Of a stretch of 64,000 nt of DNA, positions 1-8,704 are shown in pieces. The translations under genes and the position numbers were made by a program. Every line of letters begins with the position of its first letter. Positions within the stretch are counted from its first letter, which is position 1. Source of the stretch: Anaerolineae bacterium (GTDB lineage Bacteria > Chloroflexota > Anaerolineae > Aggregatilineales > Phototrophicaceae); assembly GCA_020849765.1 (NCBI GenBank), contig JADLAY010000070.1, positions 1-64,000 on the forward strand, in the 5' to 3' direction. Below the pieces are notes generated by a model that searched no databases, had not been told where the DNA came from, and saw only the letters and a program-made list of their open reading frames with translations.

Positions 1-776
1 TCTTCTGGGCGTTGTACCGGCTGGCAGGCTCGCTCGGCGCCTATTTCATCCACGTGGCCGAAAACACCACCTCGCGCCTTGACGAGACGATCACACGCTT
101 TTCGAGCCAGGTGATTCGCGTGATCATCGTGGCTTTTGCCGTGGTCGTCATCGCGCAGCAGTTGGGCTACGACCTCGGCGGGGTGCTGGCCGGGCTTGGC
201 CTCGGCGGCCTGGCGGTCGCGCTGGCGGCGCAAGATTCGCTCGCCAACATGATCGCCTACGTCGCCATCATCAGCGACTCGACCTACAAGGTCGGCGACC
301 TGATACAGGTCGAAGACATCGAGGGATTCATCGAGGATATCAACCTGCGCAGCACCCGCGTGCGCAAGCGCGATCGTTCGTTGGTGCTGCTGCCGAATCA
401 GTTCATGGCCAATCACCCGATCACGAACTGGTCACGACTGCGCCGCCGCCAACTGCGCATGACGATCGGCGTCACCTATAGCACGACTGCCGATCAAATG
501 GAGGCGCTGTTGGCCGCGCTGCGCGAAATGCTGCAAGGGCACGAGAAAGTCGTGCCCGAAACCGTCCTGGTTGAGTTTGTCGAGTTCGGCGCCAGCTCGC
601 TCGACATCCTGGCGCTGGGACTGGTCAAGGTCGTGCGCTGGGAAGACTTGCAGACGCTCAAGTCCGAAATCAACATTCGCATCATGCGCATGCTGGCCGA
701 ACACGGCCTGGAGATTGCCTTCCCGACGCGCACCGTCTGGCTCGAAGCGCCGGAGGCTGGCGCGCAGCCGGATTAA
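1..776 (+). CDS. Mechanosensitive ion channel, MscS family (5' end missing)
   Basis: The reading frame is open from the first bases of the window, so the N-terminus lies upstream and the TTG at 12 is probably internal. The visible 250-odd residues give the MscS core: a pore-lining hydrophobic helix rich in Gly and Ala (LAGLGLGGLAVALAAQ), then the beta domain with the typical VGDLIQVEDIEGFIEDI stretch and the LLPNQFMANHPITNW segment, and an alpha/beta C-terminal domain. MscS proteins open under membrane tension and release solutes during osmotic downshock. The family assignment is firm; which subclass is not clear without the N-terminal membrane part. Its stop codon overlaps that of the convergent thiolase by four bases. 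Confidence 0.9.
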   Translation, partial: FWALYRLAGSLGAYFIHVAENTTSRLDETITRFSSQVIRVIIVAFAVVVIAQQLGYDLGGVLAGLGLGGLAVALAAQDSLANMIAYVAIISDSTYKVGDLIQVEDIEGFIEDINLRSTRVRKRDRSLVLLPNQFMANHPITNWSRLRRRQLRMTIGVTYSTTADQMEALLAALREMLQGHEKVVPETVLVEFVEFGASSLDILALGLVKVVRWEDLQTLKSEINIRIMRMLAEHGLEIAFPTRTVWLEAPEAGAQPD

Positions 777-1924
777 TTGAGCCGTTCGATGATCGTGCCC
801 GTGCCCATGCCGCCGCCGCAGCACATCGTCTGCAGGCCGTAGCGCTTGTCGTGCGTTTCGAGTGCATGGATCAGCGTCGTCATCAGGCGAGCGCCGCTCG
901 CGCCGAGAGGATGGCCGAGCGCAATGGCGCCGCCGTGTATATTCACGCGGCTCATGTCGGCGCCGATCTCGCGCTGCCACATGCCGATGACCGCGGCGAA
1001 CGCCTCGTTAACCTCGAACAGATCGATCTGTTCGAGCGACATCCCGGCGCGGGCCAGGACTTTGCGCGTTGCCTCGATCGGGCCGGTCAGCATCAGGTGC
1101 GGATCGCTGCCGACGGTGACCGTGCTGACGAGGCGCGCCTTCGGCTTCAGGCCAAGTTGCGCAGCTTTCTCGCGGCTCATCAAGACCAGCGCAGCCGCGC
1201 CGTCACTGATCTGGCTGCTGTTGCCGGCAGTGGTCACACCCTCAGTGCTGAAAGCCGGTTGCAGAGTCGCCATTTTTTCCAGGGAGGCGTTGGCCCGGAA
1301 GCCCTGATCCTGCGTCACAAGGAGCGGCTTGCCCTCGTCGTCGACGCCGTCCAGCGGTGCGATTTCCGCCGAGAGCCAGCCTTCGGCGGTGGCTTTCGCC
1401 GCTTTGACGTGGCTTTCGTAGCCGATCTGGTCGACTTCCGCGCGTGAGACGCCCCACTTCTGCGCGATTTCGTCGGCAGCCAGCCCCTGGGGGATCATGT
1501 TGTAGGCATCCATGATGCGGTCGGTGAACGGTTGACCGTTGACCAGGCTCGATCCCATCGGCACACGAGACATACTCTCGACGCCGCCCGCCAGCACGAT
1601 CTCCGCCTGCCCGGAAGCGATCATCGCCGCTGCCAGATGGACACTCTGCTGGCTGCTGCCGCATTGGAAATCGACCGTGGTTGCCGGGACTTCGATCGGT
1701 AGACCGGCGTCGAGCGTCACGTTGCGCGCCAGATTGAAAGTTTGCTCGCTCACCTGGCTGACGCAGCCCATGATCACGTGCTCGATCAGCGACGGATCGA
1801 GATTCGCCCGTGCCAGCGCTTCGCAGAGCGCGCTCGCTCCCAGGCGTACCGGGTGGATATCGCGCAGCCAGCCATTGCGTTTGCCGACCGGCGTTCGCGC
1901 CGCCGAAACGATTACTACGTCCAT
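773..1924 (-). CDS. Acetyl-CoA acetyltransferase / thiolase
   Basis: A 383-residue thiolase, normal length for the family. The nucleophilic cysteine is Cys88 in DFQCGSSQQS, the catalytic histidine is His338 in GHPLGASGA, and the acid/base cysteine is Cys368 in MCCGGGMGTG. The protein starts MDVVIVSAARTPVGK, the usual thiolase N-terminus. The reaction is either thiolytic cleavage of 3-ketoacyl-CoA (beta-oxidation) or condensation of two acetyl-CoA; the sequence alone does not decide between a degradative and a biosynthetic role. No beta-oxidation partner gene is adjacent, though an acyl-CoA synthetase lies elsewhere in the window at 36524-38287. The 3' end overlaps the MscS gene by four bases. 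Confidence 0.93.
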   Translation of the reverse strand: MDVVIVSAARTPVGKRNGWLRDIHPVRLGASALCEALARANLDPSLIEHVIMGCVSQVSEQTFNLARNVTLDAGLPIEVPATTVDFQCGSSQQSVHLAAAMIASGQAEIVLAGGVESMSRVPMGSSLVNGQPFTDRIMDAYNMIPQGLAADEIAQKWGVSRAEVDQIGYESHVKAAKATAEGWLSAEIAPLDGVDDEGKPLLVTQDQGFRANASLEKMATLQPAFSTEGVTTAGNSSQISDGAAALVLMSREKAAQLGLKPKARLVSTVTVGSDPHLMLTGPIEATRKVLARAGMSLEQIDLFEVNEAFAAVIGMWQREIGADMSRVNIHGGAIALGHPLGASGARLMTTLIHALETHDKRYGLQTMCCGGGMGTGTIIERLN

Positions 1925-2026
1925 CGTAAACCTCGTTTATGACTCTGAATGAATGTCTCTTTACCCCTGATGATACCTGATTTCGGCATCTCCAAGGAAT
2001 AATTATGATTCTGCCTCTGGCGCGCG

Positions 2027-2959
2027 ATGAGCGCTTTCGCTAGGCTTGAATCATTGCGAAAGGACAGGCGTGTGAAAACCCGGCAGAAGGTTCAGTGGCT
2101 CAAAATCACATCCGAGGTGCTTCTGATTGGGCTGGGCACTCTGGTCTCGGCGATCGCCGTGATCGTTTTCGAGGTGCCGTTCAATATTGCGCCTGGCGGC
2201 GTTTCCGGCCTTGCCATCATCATCAGTCACCTGGTTGGCGGCGCGCCGATCGGCCTGCTCGTGCTGCTCGGCAACATCCCGATCCAACTGTTCGCATACC
2301 GCGTGCTGGGCGGCTGGCGCTCGATCATCGCCACGTTGTTCGCGGTGGCGCTCTATTCGGTGTTGATCGACGTGCTCATGCCTGTGCTTGCCGGGCACGC
2401 ATTGAGTGACGATGTCTTCCTCAATGCGCTGTATGCGGGCGTGGTCGGTGGCATCGGCGGTGGGCTGGTTTTCCGCGCGGGTGGTACTCTCGGCGGCACG
2501 TCGACACTGGGCCGTATCCTGCAGGTGAAGTACGGCATTCCGCTGAGCAGCAGCACGTTGTACACGGATAGCGGTGTGGTGGTGCTGGCGGGCATCGTCT
2601 TTGGCTGGGAAGGCGCGTTGTACGCCATCGTCGCGCTGTTCGTGGGTGGGGCGGTCTCCGATTACGTGCTCGAAGGCCCCAGCGTCATTCGCACAGCCAC
2701 GGTCATTACCGACTATCCGGATGTCGTCGCACAGGCGATTATTCAGGAGATGGGACGCGGCGTTACGTCGTGGCACGGGCAGGGGATGTTTACGCACAAG
2801 GATCGCGGCGTGCTGTTCGTGACCGTCGGGCGGCAGCAGGTCGGGGCGCTGCGCCGCGTCGTGCGCCAGGCGGATGAGAAGGCCTTCCTCGTCATCGGCC
2901 AGGGGCATGCCGCTTACGGCCAGGGCTTCCGCGAAATCAGCGGCGACGAGATCGTCTGA
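2027..2959 (+). CDS. YitT family membrane protein (DUF2179 C-terminal domain)
   Basis: A 310-residue integral membrane protein with five or six hydrophobic segments between residues about 28 and 205, carrying the YitT signature of a PFNIAPGGVSGLA loop and a glycine-rich GGIGGGLVFRAGGTLGGTS stretch. It ends in a soluble domain of about 80 residues matching DUF2179 (ITDYPDVVAQAI, GRGVTSWHGQGM, VGRQQVGALRRVVRQADEKAF). The function of YitT proteins is not established. The ATG at 2027 has no visible ribosome binding site; the in-frame GTG at 2072 follows AAAGGAC at a good distance and gives a protein 15 residues shorter, so it may be the true start. A hairpin terminator follows the gene. Confidence 0.88.
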   Translation: MSAFARLESLRKDRRVKTRQKVQWLKITSEVLLIGLGTLVSAIAVIVFEVPFNIAPGGVSGLAIIISHLVGGAPIGLLVLLGNIPIQLFAYRVLGGWRSIIATLFAVALYSVLIDVLMPVLAGHALSDDVFLNALYAGVVGGIGGGLVFRAGGTLGGTSTLGRILQVKYGIPLSSSTLYTDSGVVVLAGIVFGWEGALYAIVALFVGGAVSDYVLEGPSVIRTATVITDYPDVVAQAIIQEMGRGVTSWHGQGMFTHKDRGVLFVTVGRQQVGALRRVVRQADEKAFLVIGQGHAAYGQGFREISGDEIV

Positions 2960-2965
2960 GAATAC

Positions 2966-2999
2966 AAAACGCCCGGTGGAATGCCGGGCGCTTCATTTG
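2966..2999. terminator. Hairpin terminator between convergent genes
   Basis: A seven-base-pair G+C stem (2970-2976 with 2984-2990, CGCCCGG / CCGGGCG) has a seven-base loop. It is preceded by ACAAAA and followed by CTTCATTT, so it can serve the YitT gene on the plus strand and the SARP gene arriving from the minus strand (stop at 3014). Confidence 0.75.
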
Positions 3000-3013
3000 C
3001 GAGCGTATTTTGA

Positions 3014-4321
3014 TTACAGCCGCTGTTCGATCAGGCTGTAGAGATTGCGCGTCTCCAGTGACGGCTCGATGTTGAGCGTGTCCTTGAGATGCTTCACCAA
3101 ACGCTGGTAATGGGCACGTGCGTCTTCAACCATACCGATCTGCAGGTACAGGGCCATCACTTCGCGGTGAATATCTTCGCGATCCGGAATCTCTTTGAGC
3201 GCGCGCAGGAACAGGCCAAGAGCCTTTTCTTGCTCGTCACGACGCTTGGCAATACGACCGATGCTGATCAATGCCTGGCCGTAGAGCGTACGCAGCCGGG
3301 CGCGGCGCTCGACCATCCACGGCATCTCTAGCCCCTGCAGGAACGGCCCCTGATAGAGGTCGATGGCACGGCTGAGCAGCATGACTTCTTCGCGGTCATC
3401 CATCGTCAGGAGCGCACGTTCGACAGCGGTTTCGAAATCGTTTACATCGTAATGGCGGACAAGTTTCTCGCTCGGTGTGTAGAAGCCGCTGCCGTATTGA
3501 GTCAACTCGTAGCTGCCGGGATCGTCCACCTTCATACCAATGCGTTCGCTGATCTTGCGTTTGGTCACGTGGAACACATTGGTGGCATCTTTGACCGGCA
3601 ATTCGGGCCAGAAAGTCGAGAAAATCTCGTCACGAGTGACGAGCGGGTTATCCATGAAATAAAAGAACAAGTTTCTCGGCAGCGCGCCGTCCCAGTTCGT
3701 GATTGGCACACCGTTGACGAGGACGTGACCTCTGCCAAGCGCGTAGACTTCGAGCTGAGGCTTGACCGACTCCTCGACGCGGAAGATCAAATCGTCCTTG
3801 CGACGTTCGGTACCGAGGACCAGGGCATCACCTTGTTCAACGAAACTGTACCAAGGTTGGTGAGTCAACAACCGGGAACTCAGCGCAATCTGGACGTTCG
3901 CGGGCAGGCTGCCGATCAGTTCGGTGAAGAACGTACTCATCGCATCGTCAAACGGAATGCGATCAAATTCGTCGATGTAGAAGATGAGGGGTGATTTTTT
4001 GCTGTGGGCTTTCAGGTCTTCCGCAAGGGCCTGACCCAGTCGTTTCGGATCAATCCCTTCGAGGGCTGTATCAAGATTCTTACCAAAACCCTTGATTGTC
4101 GATCCGAATTCACTGACGACACCTTGTAACCACAGATGGAGGGTGTTTTGCTCGGCGGTGATTCGATAATAGAGCAGGTCCTGGCCATTGGTCTGAAGAT
4201 AGTAATTCAAAAATACATTACGATAATTTGTCCAGGGATACAGGAGGACTAGTTTCTTACCCTTAGTCCGCTCGCGAAAAGAATCTAACGATACATGGGT
4301 GACTTCACGAACGATCATCAT
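3014..4321 (-). CDS. SARP/BTAD transcriptional regulator with an AAA-like N-terminal remnant
   Basis: A 435-residue protein in three parts. Residues about 15-180 resemble the core of an AAA/STAND ATPase: a Walker B-like strand LIFYIDEFDRIPF at 112-124 and a following sensor-like strand (VQIALSSRLL, 143-152). The region where a P-loop would sit (KKLVLLYPWTNYRNVF, 22-37) has no GxxxxGKT. Residues about 188-285 form a winged-helix DNA-binding domain of the OmpR/SARP type, and residues about 290-432 are the helical bacterial transcriptional activator domain (TPR-like: LYQGPFLQGLEMPWM, ALKEIPDREDIHREVMALY). I infer a DNA-binding regulator in which ATP hydrolysis has been lost. Its targets are unknown; the adjacent sensor kinase is transcribed divergently from the shared upstream region. 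Confidence 0.8.
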   Translation of the reverse strand: MMIVREVTHVSLDSFRERTKGKKLVLLYPWTNYRNVFLNYYLQTNGQDLLYYRITAEQNTLHLWLQGVVSEFGSTIKGFGKNLDTALEGIDPKRLGQALAEDLKAHSKKSPLIFYIDEFDRIPFDDAMSTFFTELIGSLPANVQIALSSRLLTHQPWYSFVEQGDALVLGTERRKDDLIFRVEESVKPQLEVYALGRGHVLVNGVPITNWDGALPRNLFFYFMDNPLVTRDEIFSTFWPELPVKDATNVFHVTKRKISERIGMKVDDPGSYELTQYGSGFYTPSEKLVRHYDVNDFETAVERALLTMDDREEVMLLSRAIDLYQGPFLQGLEMPWMVERRARLRTLYGQALISIGRIAKRRDEQEKALGLFLRALKEIPDREDIHREVMALYLQIGMVEDARAHYQRLVKHLKDTLNIEPSLETRNLYSLIEQRL

Positions 4322-4359
4322 TTACCCCAGACAAAGCTTCCACGGCCTAAGTGCGAAAG

Positions 4360-4389
4360 AGTATAGCAATGGCTTACAGAATTTCGCAA
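4360..4389 (-). promoter_or_regulatory. Probable promoter of the SARP regulator gene
   Basis: Read on the minus strand, TTGCGA (4389-4384) and TATACT (4365-4360) are separated by 18 bases, and the -10 is extended by TGC. It lies about 40 bases upstream of the start codon at 4321. This is a consensus match only. Confidence 0.55.
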
Positions 4390-4664
4390 TAGCCCCATTT
4401 CCGATAATCGGAATGAATAGTAGCTATGAATGGAGGGCTTGTCAAGTTCTTATTCCGAGCCAACTGACGGGTTGAATCAGCCCAGTCTTATTGCAGGAGT
4501 ATTAAGCAAGTTAAAACTTAATATGCCTATTCAATAAAAATAACCGCAATTTGAGACAGAAATATATCGTTATATGGTTAGGAAAATCGAACGGCAGAAA
4601 CCCTCGCGACCTACTATCATTTGCCGCGTGAGGAATTCGAAACTTCGTGAAGAAAACTTTGTGA

Positions 4665-4693
4665 TTGTCATGAACAAAAGATAAATGTATAAT
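4665..4693 (+). promoter_or_regulatory. Strong sigma-70-type promoter of the sensor kinase gene
   Basis: TTGTCA (4665-4670) and a perfect TATAAT (4688-4693) are separated by exactly 17 bases. The start codon at 4739 is 46 bases downstream. No clear Shine-Dalgarno sequence precedes that start, so the transcript would have a short leader of about 40 bases. Confidence 0.75.
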
Positions 4694-4738
4694 TTATTAT
4701 GAGCCTTATTTCGATTGTAAATCAATCTTACGACACTG

Positions 4739-7700
4739 ATGACGCAGGAATATAACGCCTCCAAACCCGCCATTCATCTTCATTTACCACCTGCCGCGGC
4801 TGTATCTCAACTCACCACGTACTTGGGCGCTGCGCTGGCATTGTTGACGCTTGTCTATGTGCTACTCGCGTACGCTCATATGACGATCACGGTGCCTGCG
4901 CTGCTGGCCTGGGCCTTGAGCCTGCTCTTGATCAGCGGCTTGCTGAGCGGCACGGATCGCGATCGGCGCGTCTTGTGGGCGGGTCTGACCGCGCCTGTCA
5001 TTCTGATCGTGGCGCTGGCTTTCGGCGAGGCCGCCGCGCTGGTGGTCGCGCTTTTGAGCGCGCCGCTCGCGTTTGTGATACAGCGTGCGCAGGCATCCGC
5101 GCCGGATTTCAATGCAGCGCTTCGGCAGATTAGTTTCTACTGGCTCATGCTGCTGCCGGGAATTCTCGGTGCGTTGCTGATCCTCCGCCTATTGTCAATC
5201 TCCTTGCCGGTCGAGATGCTTGACGCAGGCACGCTTCTCACGCTCTTGATCGCTGTCCTCGTCGGGCTGGTCGTACGCCTGGCTTCGTGGCACTGGCTGC
5301 TGCCGCCCGAAGCGCAAGATACGTTCGTCCTGGGCTACTCGCCTCAGCTCTTGGCGGCAGATAGCGCTCTCACCATCGTATTGCCGTTGGCAGCCCTCGC
5401 GCTGAGTCGTGAATTCGGCTGGCTGCTCGTCTGCGGATTGGCCGTCGTGGCGCTCTATCTGCATCGCAGCGCTGAGGATGCGCTGGCGCAGAAAAAGCTC
5501 CAGGCCGAAATTGCCGAGCTCAAGCAGCTCCTGCACGGCGCGCAGACCCTGCAAGCCGCCAGCCGCCAGATCCTGGAATCGCTCGAAAAAGAGCAGGCGC
5601 TTGAAATTGCGTTGGAGACGGCCACCAGCCTGAGTCCTGCGGATGGCGCGGCGATCTTTCTGGTCGAACCCGATCAGTCGAGTCTCAAGCTGGCGCGCGC
5701 ATCGGGCAGTGCGGCGCAATACGCGCCTCAGTGGCCTCAGTTACCGTATACAGCCAGCGTCAATCCGCCGCCTTTTCGGCTCATCCGGCCCGGCGACGCG
5801 CCAGATGCCGAAACGCCGGAGCTGGCCGTTGGCGGCCCCTACGCGACCCTGACCGAGCTTGGCCTGCATCTCGCCAACCGTGCGCTGGGTGTGTTACGCC
5901 TCTACTTTGCGCAGGATCATACGCCTAACGAAGCAGAACGCAGTCTCTTAGGACAATTGGCGTCCAACACCGCCAATCTATATGAAACGCTCGACTGGTT
6001 CGCCGTGATGGAGAATTACGCGTTCGAGATGGCTCAATTGACGCATCTTGCGCACATCTCGACGTCCAACCTGTCGATGGACAGCGTTTTGCAGGACATG
6101 ATCCGAGTCCTGCGCCAGATGGCGAACATGAGCAAGGTTACGCTGGCGCTGGCGCACACCCAGGTGGGCACAGGCGAGCCGCAGCCGCTCGATCTATACG
6201 GCGACGTTGCGAACAGCGGCACGCTGATCCTCGATAGCGTGCCGGAACTCGCGCAGATGCGACAGCCGGAATACCAGCGCTTGCGCCACTTCAAACGCAC
6301 AGACATTGGTCTGTCCGAACCGATGCAGGCGCTGATCGGCGACCATGGCGAACTATTGTCCGTGATCCCGCTGCTCTCCCACTACGATCTGCTGGGTTTG
6401 ATCCTGCTCAGCGACTCGAATTCGGTGCGCCTGTCCGATCATCAGTGGCAGGTACTCGAAATGGCGAGCAACCAGGTCGCCTGGCACATCCTGGATACGC
6501 GCCTGTTCGTGCTGACGCAGGAAGCGCTCAGCGCGCGCATGGAGCAGTTGTCCATTCTCTCGACCATCGCCCAGCAGATCTCCAGCGCTCTCGATCCTGA
6601 TACGATTGTCTCGACCATGCTGGAAATGGCGGTGCGCTCAACCGAGGCCAACCGGGGCACAGTCTCGCTGCTGCTGGAGGATGAGGAAGTCTGGAAGGTC
6701 TTCCAGTTCCAGCAAGATGGCACGCTCCAACGGTCACGGCGCGCCCAGACACGCGACGAAGGCGTGATCGGCCAGGTGGTGCGGACGAAAGAAACGCTGA
6801 CGATCCCGGATACGCGCCAGGTGTCCGCGTACCTGACCGGCTCCAGCCCCGCCATCTATCTTTCCGCCGTGGCCGTCCCGCTGATCAGCGAAGGCCGGGT
6901 CATCGGCGTGCTCCATATGGAAAGCGTGCGCCCGGACTTCTTCGCCAAGGAGCAGACCAGCTTCCTGACCAATCTGGCGCGTCACGCCGTCATCAGCATC
7001 GAGAATGCGCGCCTGCTGGCCGAACGCCAGCGCCAGATCGTGATTCTGCAGGAACTGCAAAACCTTTCGATCAAGCTCTCCAGCGTGACTGAGACCAGGG
7101 TGGTCGCCAACCAAGTGCTGCTGACGGCGCTCGAATTGTTGGACGGAAGCGCAGCCATCCTGTTCCGCATTGTCGATAATGAAGGCAAGCGGCGCCTCGA
7201 CATCCTGGCCGAACACACGCATCATCCCCAGGGTGTTCAGCTCAACGGACTGTTCAGAACGACCAGCCATGCCCTGCGCGCTGCGCAGACTGGCGAAACG
7301 CAAATCGTCCAGGACTTGCATTCGCTCGACAAAGACAATCATCAGTCATTCAAGGCGCTGTTTGTGCCGATCATGCGCGGCGAGCGCCCGCGTGAAATCC
7401 TTTGCCTGGGCTTCGACGGCAAACGTACGCTTGGCAAACGCGAACTGGATATTGTGGCGCTCCTGGCGAGCCAGGCGGGAGGCCATCTTGAAAATGCCAC
7501 CCTGCACGAATACATCCACTCCGGCAATGACAGAATGCACGCCATCCTCAATTCCACGCGTGACGGCGTGATCCTGGTCGATAAGAGTGGGCGGTTGGTG
7601 GAGGTTAATCCCTCGGCTCAGCGGCTGCTGGGCATCAACCTTGAAGATCACATCGGGCAGAGTCTGGTTGAAGCGCTGCTGCAATATGCTGGCACCGACG

Positions 7701-8623
7701 AGTTCCCGAATGCTGGTTACAGCCATGAAGAGGTCACAGTGCTGGCGCGCCAGCTTCGTCTGGAGCCTGAACGGATCTCGCGGCGGCAGTTTTCGCGAAC
7801 CGGCCCCAAGCAAACAACTTATATCGAAGAGATCGGCTCGCCGGTCATCGATTCCGAGGGCCAGATCTCCGGTCGGCTGCTCGTGCTGCGTGACGTGACC
7901 GAACAGAAGCAGCTCGCTGATTATCGCGACGAAATCACGCACATGGCCGTGCACGATCTGCGCGGGCCGCTGGCTTCGATCATCAGCAGCCTGAGCTTCA
8001 CGCTCGACGATCCAGAAATCGTGAGCGACGAGCCGACGCTGCGGAAAACGCTCGGCTTCTCACTCGAGAGCGCGAACAACCTGCTGCGACTGGTCGAAAG
8101 TCTGCTCGACATCGCACGTCTCGAAAAGCGCCAGATGCCGCTCAAGCTGGCATCGACCAGCATCGAATTGCTCGTCTCTGAAACGGTCGTTGCGCTGACG
8201 AGTTCTATGCAGAGCGCGAATGTGACGCTTGTCCAGGAGATTGGGTCGGATATTCACCCCTTGAACGTCGATCACGACGTCATCCGCCGGGTGCTGATCA
8301 ATCTCGTCGACAATGCGCTTCGCTTCACCCCTGCGGACAGCAAGATTCTGATTGAAGCGACTCATCATGTTGACCACATCCTGATTCGCATTGCCGACAG
8401 CGGCACGGGCATCCCGCCGGAAGAGCGCGAGCGCATCTTCGAACGCTTCCGCCAGATCAAGGCCAATCAGCCGCTGCGCGGCTCTCGTGGAGCTGGCCTG
8501 GGCCTGACCTTCTGCAAGCTGGCCGTCGAAGCGCATGGCGGGCGCATCTGGGTGGATGATAACAGCCCGCTGCCCGGCGCCTGTTTCGCCATCACACTGC
8601 CCTACAGGCCACCAGTCCGTTAG
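4739..8623 (+). CDS. Membrane multi-GAF/PAS sensor histidine kinase
   Basis: A 1294-residue sensor. Residues about 15-245 hold some eight hydrophobic membrane segments, followed by a coiled coil (about 245-280). Several GAF-type modules follow (roughly 285-420, 440-590, 610-770 and 780-930), then a PAS domain (about 935-1055, beginning RMHAILNSTRDGVILVDK). The kinase core is complete: H-box HDLRGPL with phospho-acceptor His1072, N-box LINLVDNALRF with Asn1192, G1 DSGTGIP, and G2 GAGLGL. There is no receiver domain and no partner response regulator next to it; the nearest, at 15099-15479, is about 6.5 kb away. The signal sensed is unknown. A TTGTCA-N17-TATAAT promoter precedes it. Confidence 0.92.
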   Translation: MTQEYNASKPAIHLHLPPAAAVSQLTTYLGAALALLTLVYVLLAYAHMTITVPALLAWALSLLLISGLLSGTDRDRRVLWAGLTAPVILIVALAFGEAAALVVALLSAPLAFVIQRAQASAPDFNAALRQISFYWLMLLPGILGALLILRLLSISLPVEMLDAGTLLTLLIAVLVGLVVRLASWHWLLPPEAQDTFVLGYSPQLLAADSALTIVLPLAALALSREFGWLLVCGLAVVALYLHRSAEDALAQKKLQAEIAELKQLLHGAQTLQAASRQILESLEKEQALEIALETATSLSPADGAAIFLVEPDQSSLKLARASGSAAQYAPQWPQLPYTASVNPPPFRLIRPGDAPDAETPELAVGGPYATLTELGLHLANRALGVLRLYFAQDHTPNEAERSLLGQLASNTANLYETLDWFAVMENYAFEMAQLTHLAHISTSNLSMDSVLQDMIRVLRQMANMSKVTLALAHTQVGTGEPQPLDLYGDVANSGTLILDSVPELAQMRQPEYQRLRHFKRTDIGLSEPMQALIGDHGELLSVIPLLSHYDLLGLILLSDSNSVRLSDHQWQVLEMASNQVAWHILDTRLFVLTQEALSARMEQLSILSTIAQQISSALDPDTIVSTMLEMAVRSTEANRGTVSLLLEDEEVWKVFQFQQDGTLQRSRRAQTRDEGVIGQVVRTKETLTIPDTRQVSAYLTGSSPAIYLSAVAVPLISEGRVIGVLHMESVRPDFFAKEQTSFLTNLARHAVISIENARLLAERQRQIVILQELQNLSIKLSSVTETRVVANQVLLTALELLDGSAAILFRIVDNEGKRRLDILAEHTHHPQGVQLNGLFRTTSHALRAAQTGETQIVQDLHSLDKDNHQSFKALFVPIMRGERPREILCLGFDGKRTLGKRELDIVALLASQAGGHLENATLHEYIHSGNDRMHAILNSTRDGVILVDKSGRLVEVNPSAQRLLGINLEDHIGQSLVEALLQYAGTDEFPNAGYSHEEVTVLARQLRLEPERISRRQFSRTGPKQTTYIEEIGSPVIDSEGQISGRLLVLRDVTEQKQLADYRDEITHMAVHDLRGPLASIISSLSFTLDDPEIVSDEPTLRKTLGFSLESANNLLRLVESLLDIARLEKRQMPLKLASTSIELLVSETVVALTSSMQSANVTLVQEIGSDIHPLNVDHDVIRRVLINLVDNALRFTPADSKILIEATHHVDHILIRIADSGTGIPPEERERIFERFRQIKANQPLRGSRGAGLGLTFCKLAVEAHGGRIWVDDNSPLPGACFAITLPYRPPVR

Positions 8624-8704
8624 AGACCATTTCTGTGCATTTCTTGCGCGAATAAGGCACAATCGGCAGCATAGTCGTCGGAGTACTGCAAACAGGAGTC
8701 GACC

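Larger units (their letters stand above)
4322..4738. other. AT-rich divergent regulatory region
   Basis: This 417-base gap separates the divergent SARP regulator and sensor kinase genes. It is visibly richer in A and T than the rest of the window, above all from about 4490 to 4700. It holds a promoter for each gene (listed separately). I find no convincing open reading frame, RNA gene or long repeat in it. Confidence 0.6.
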
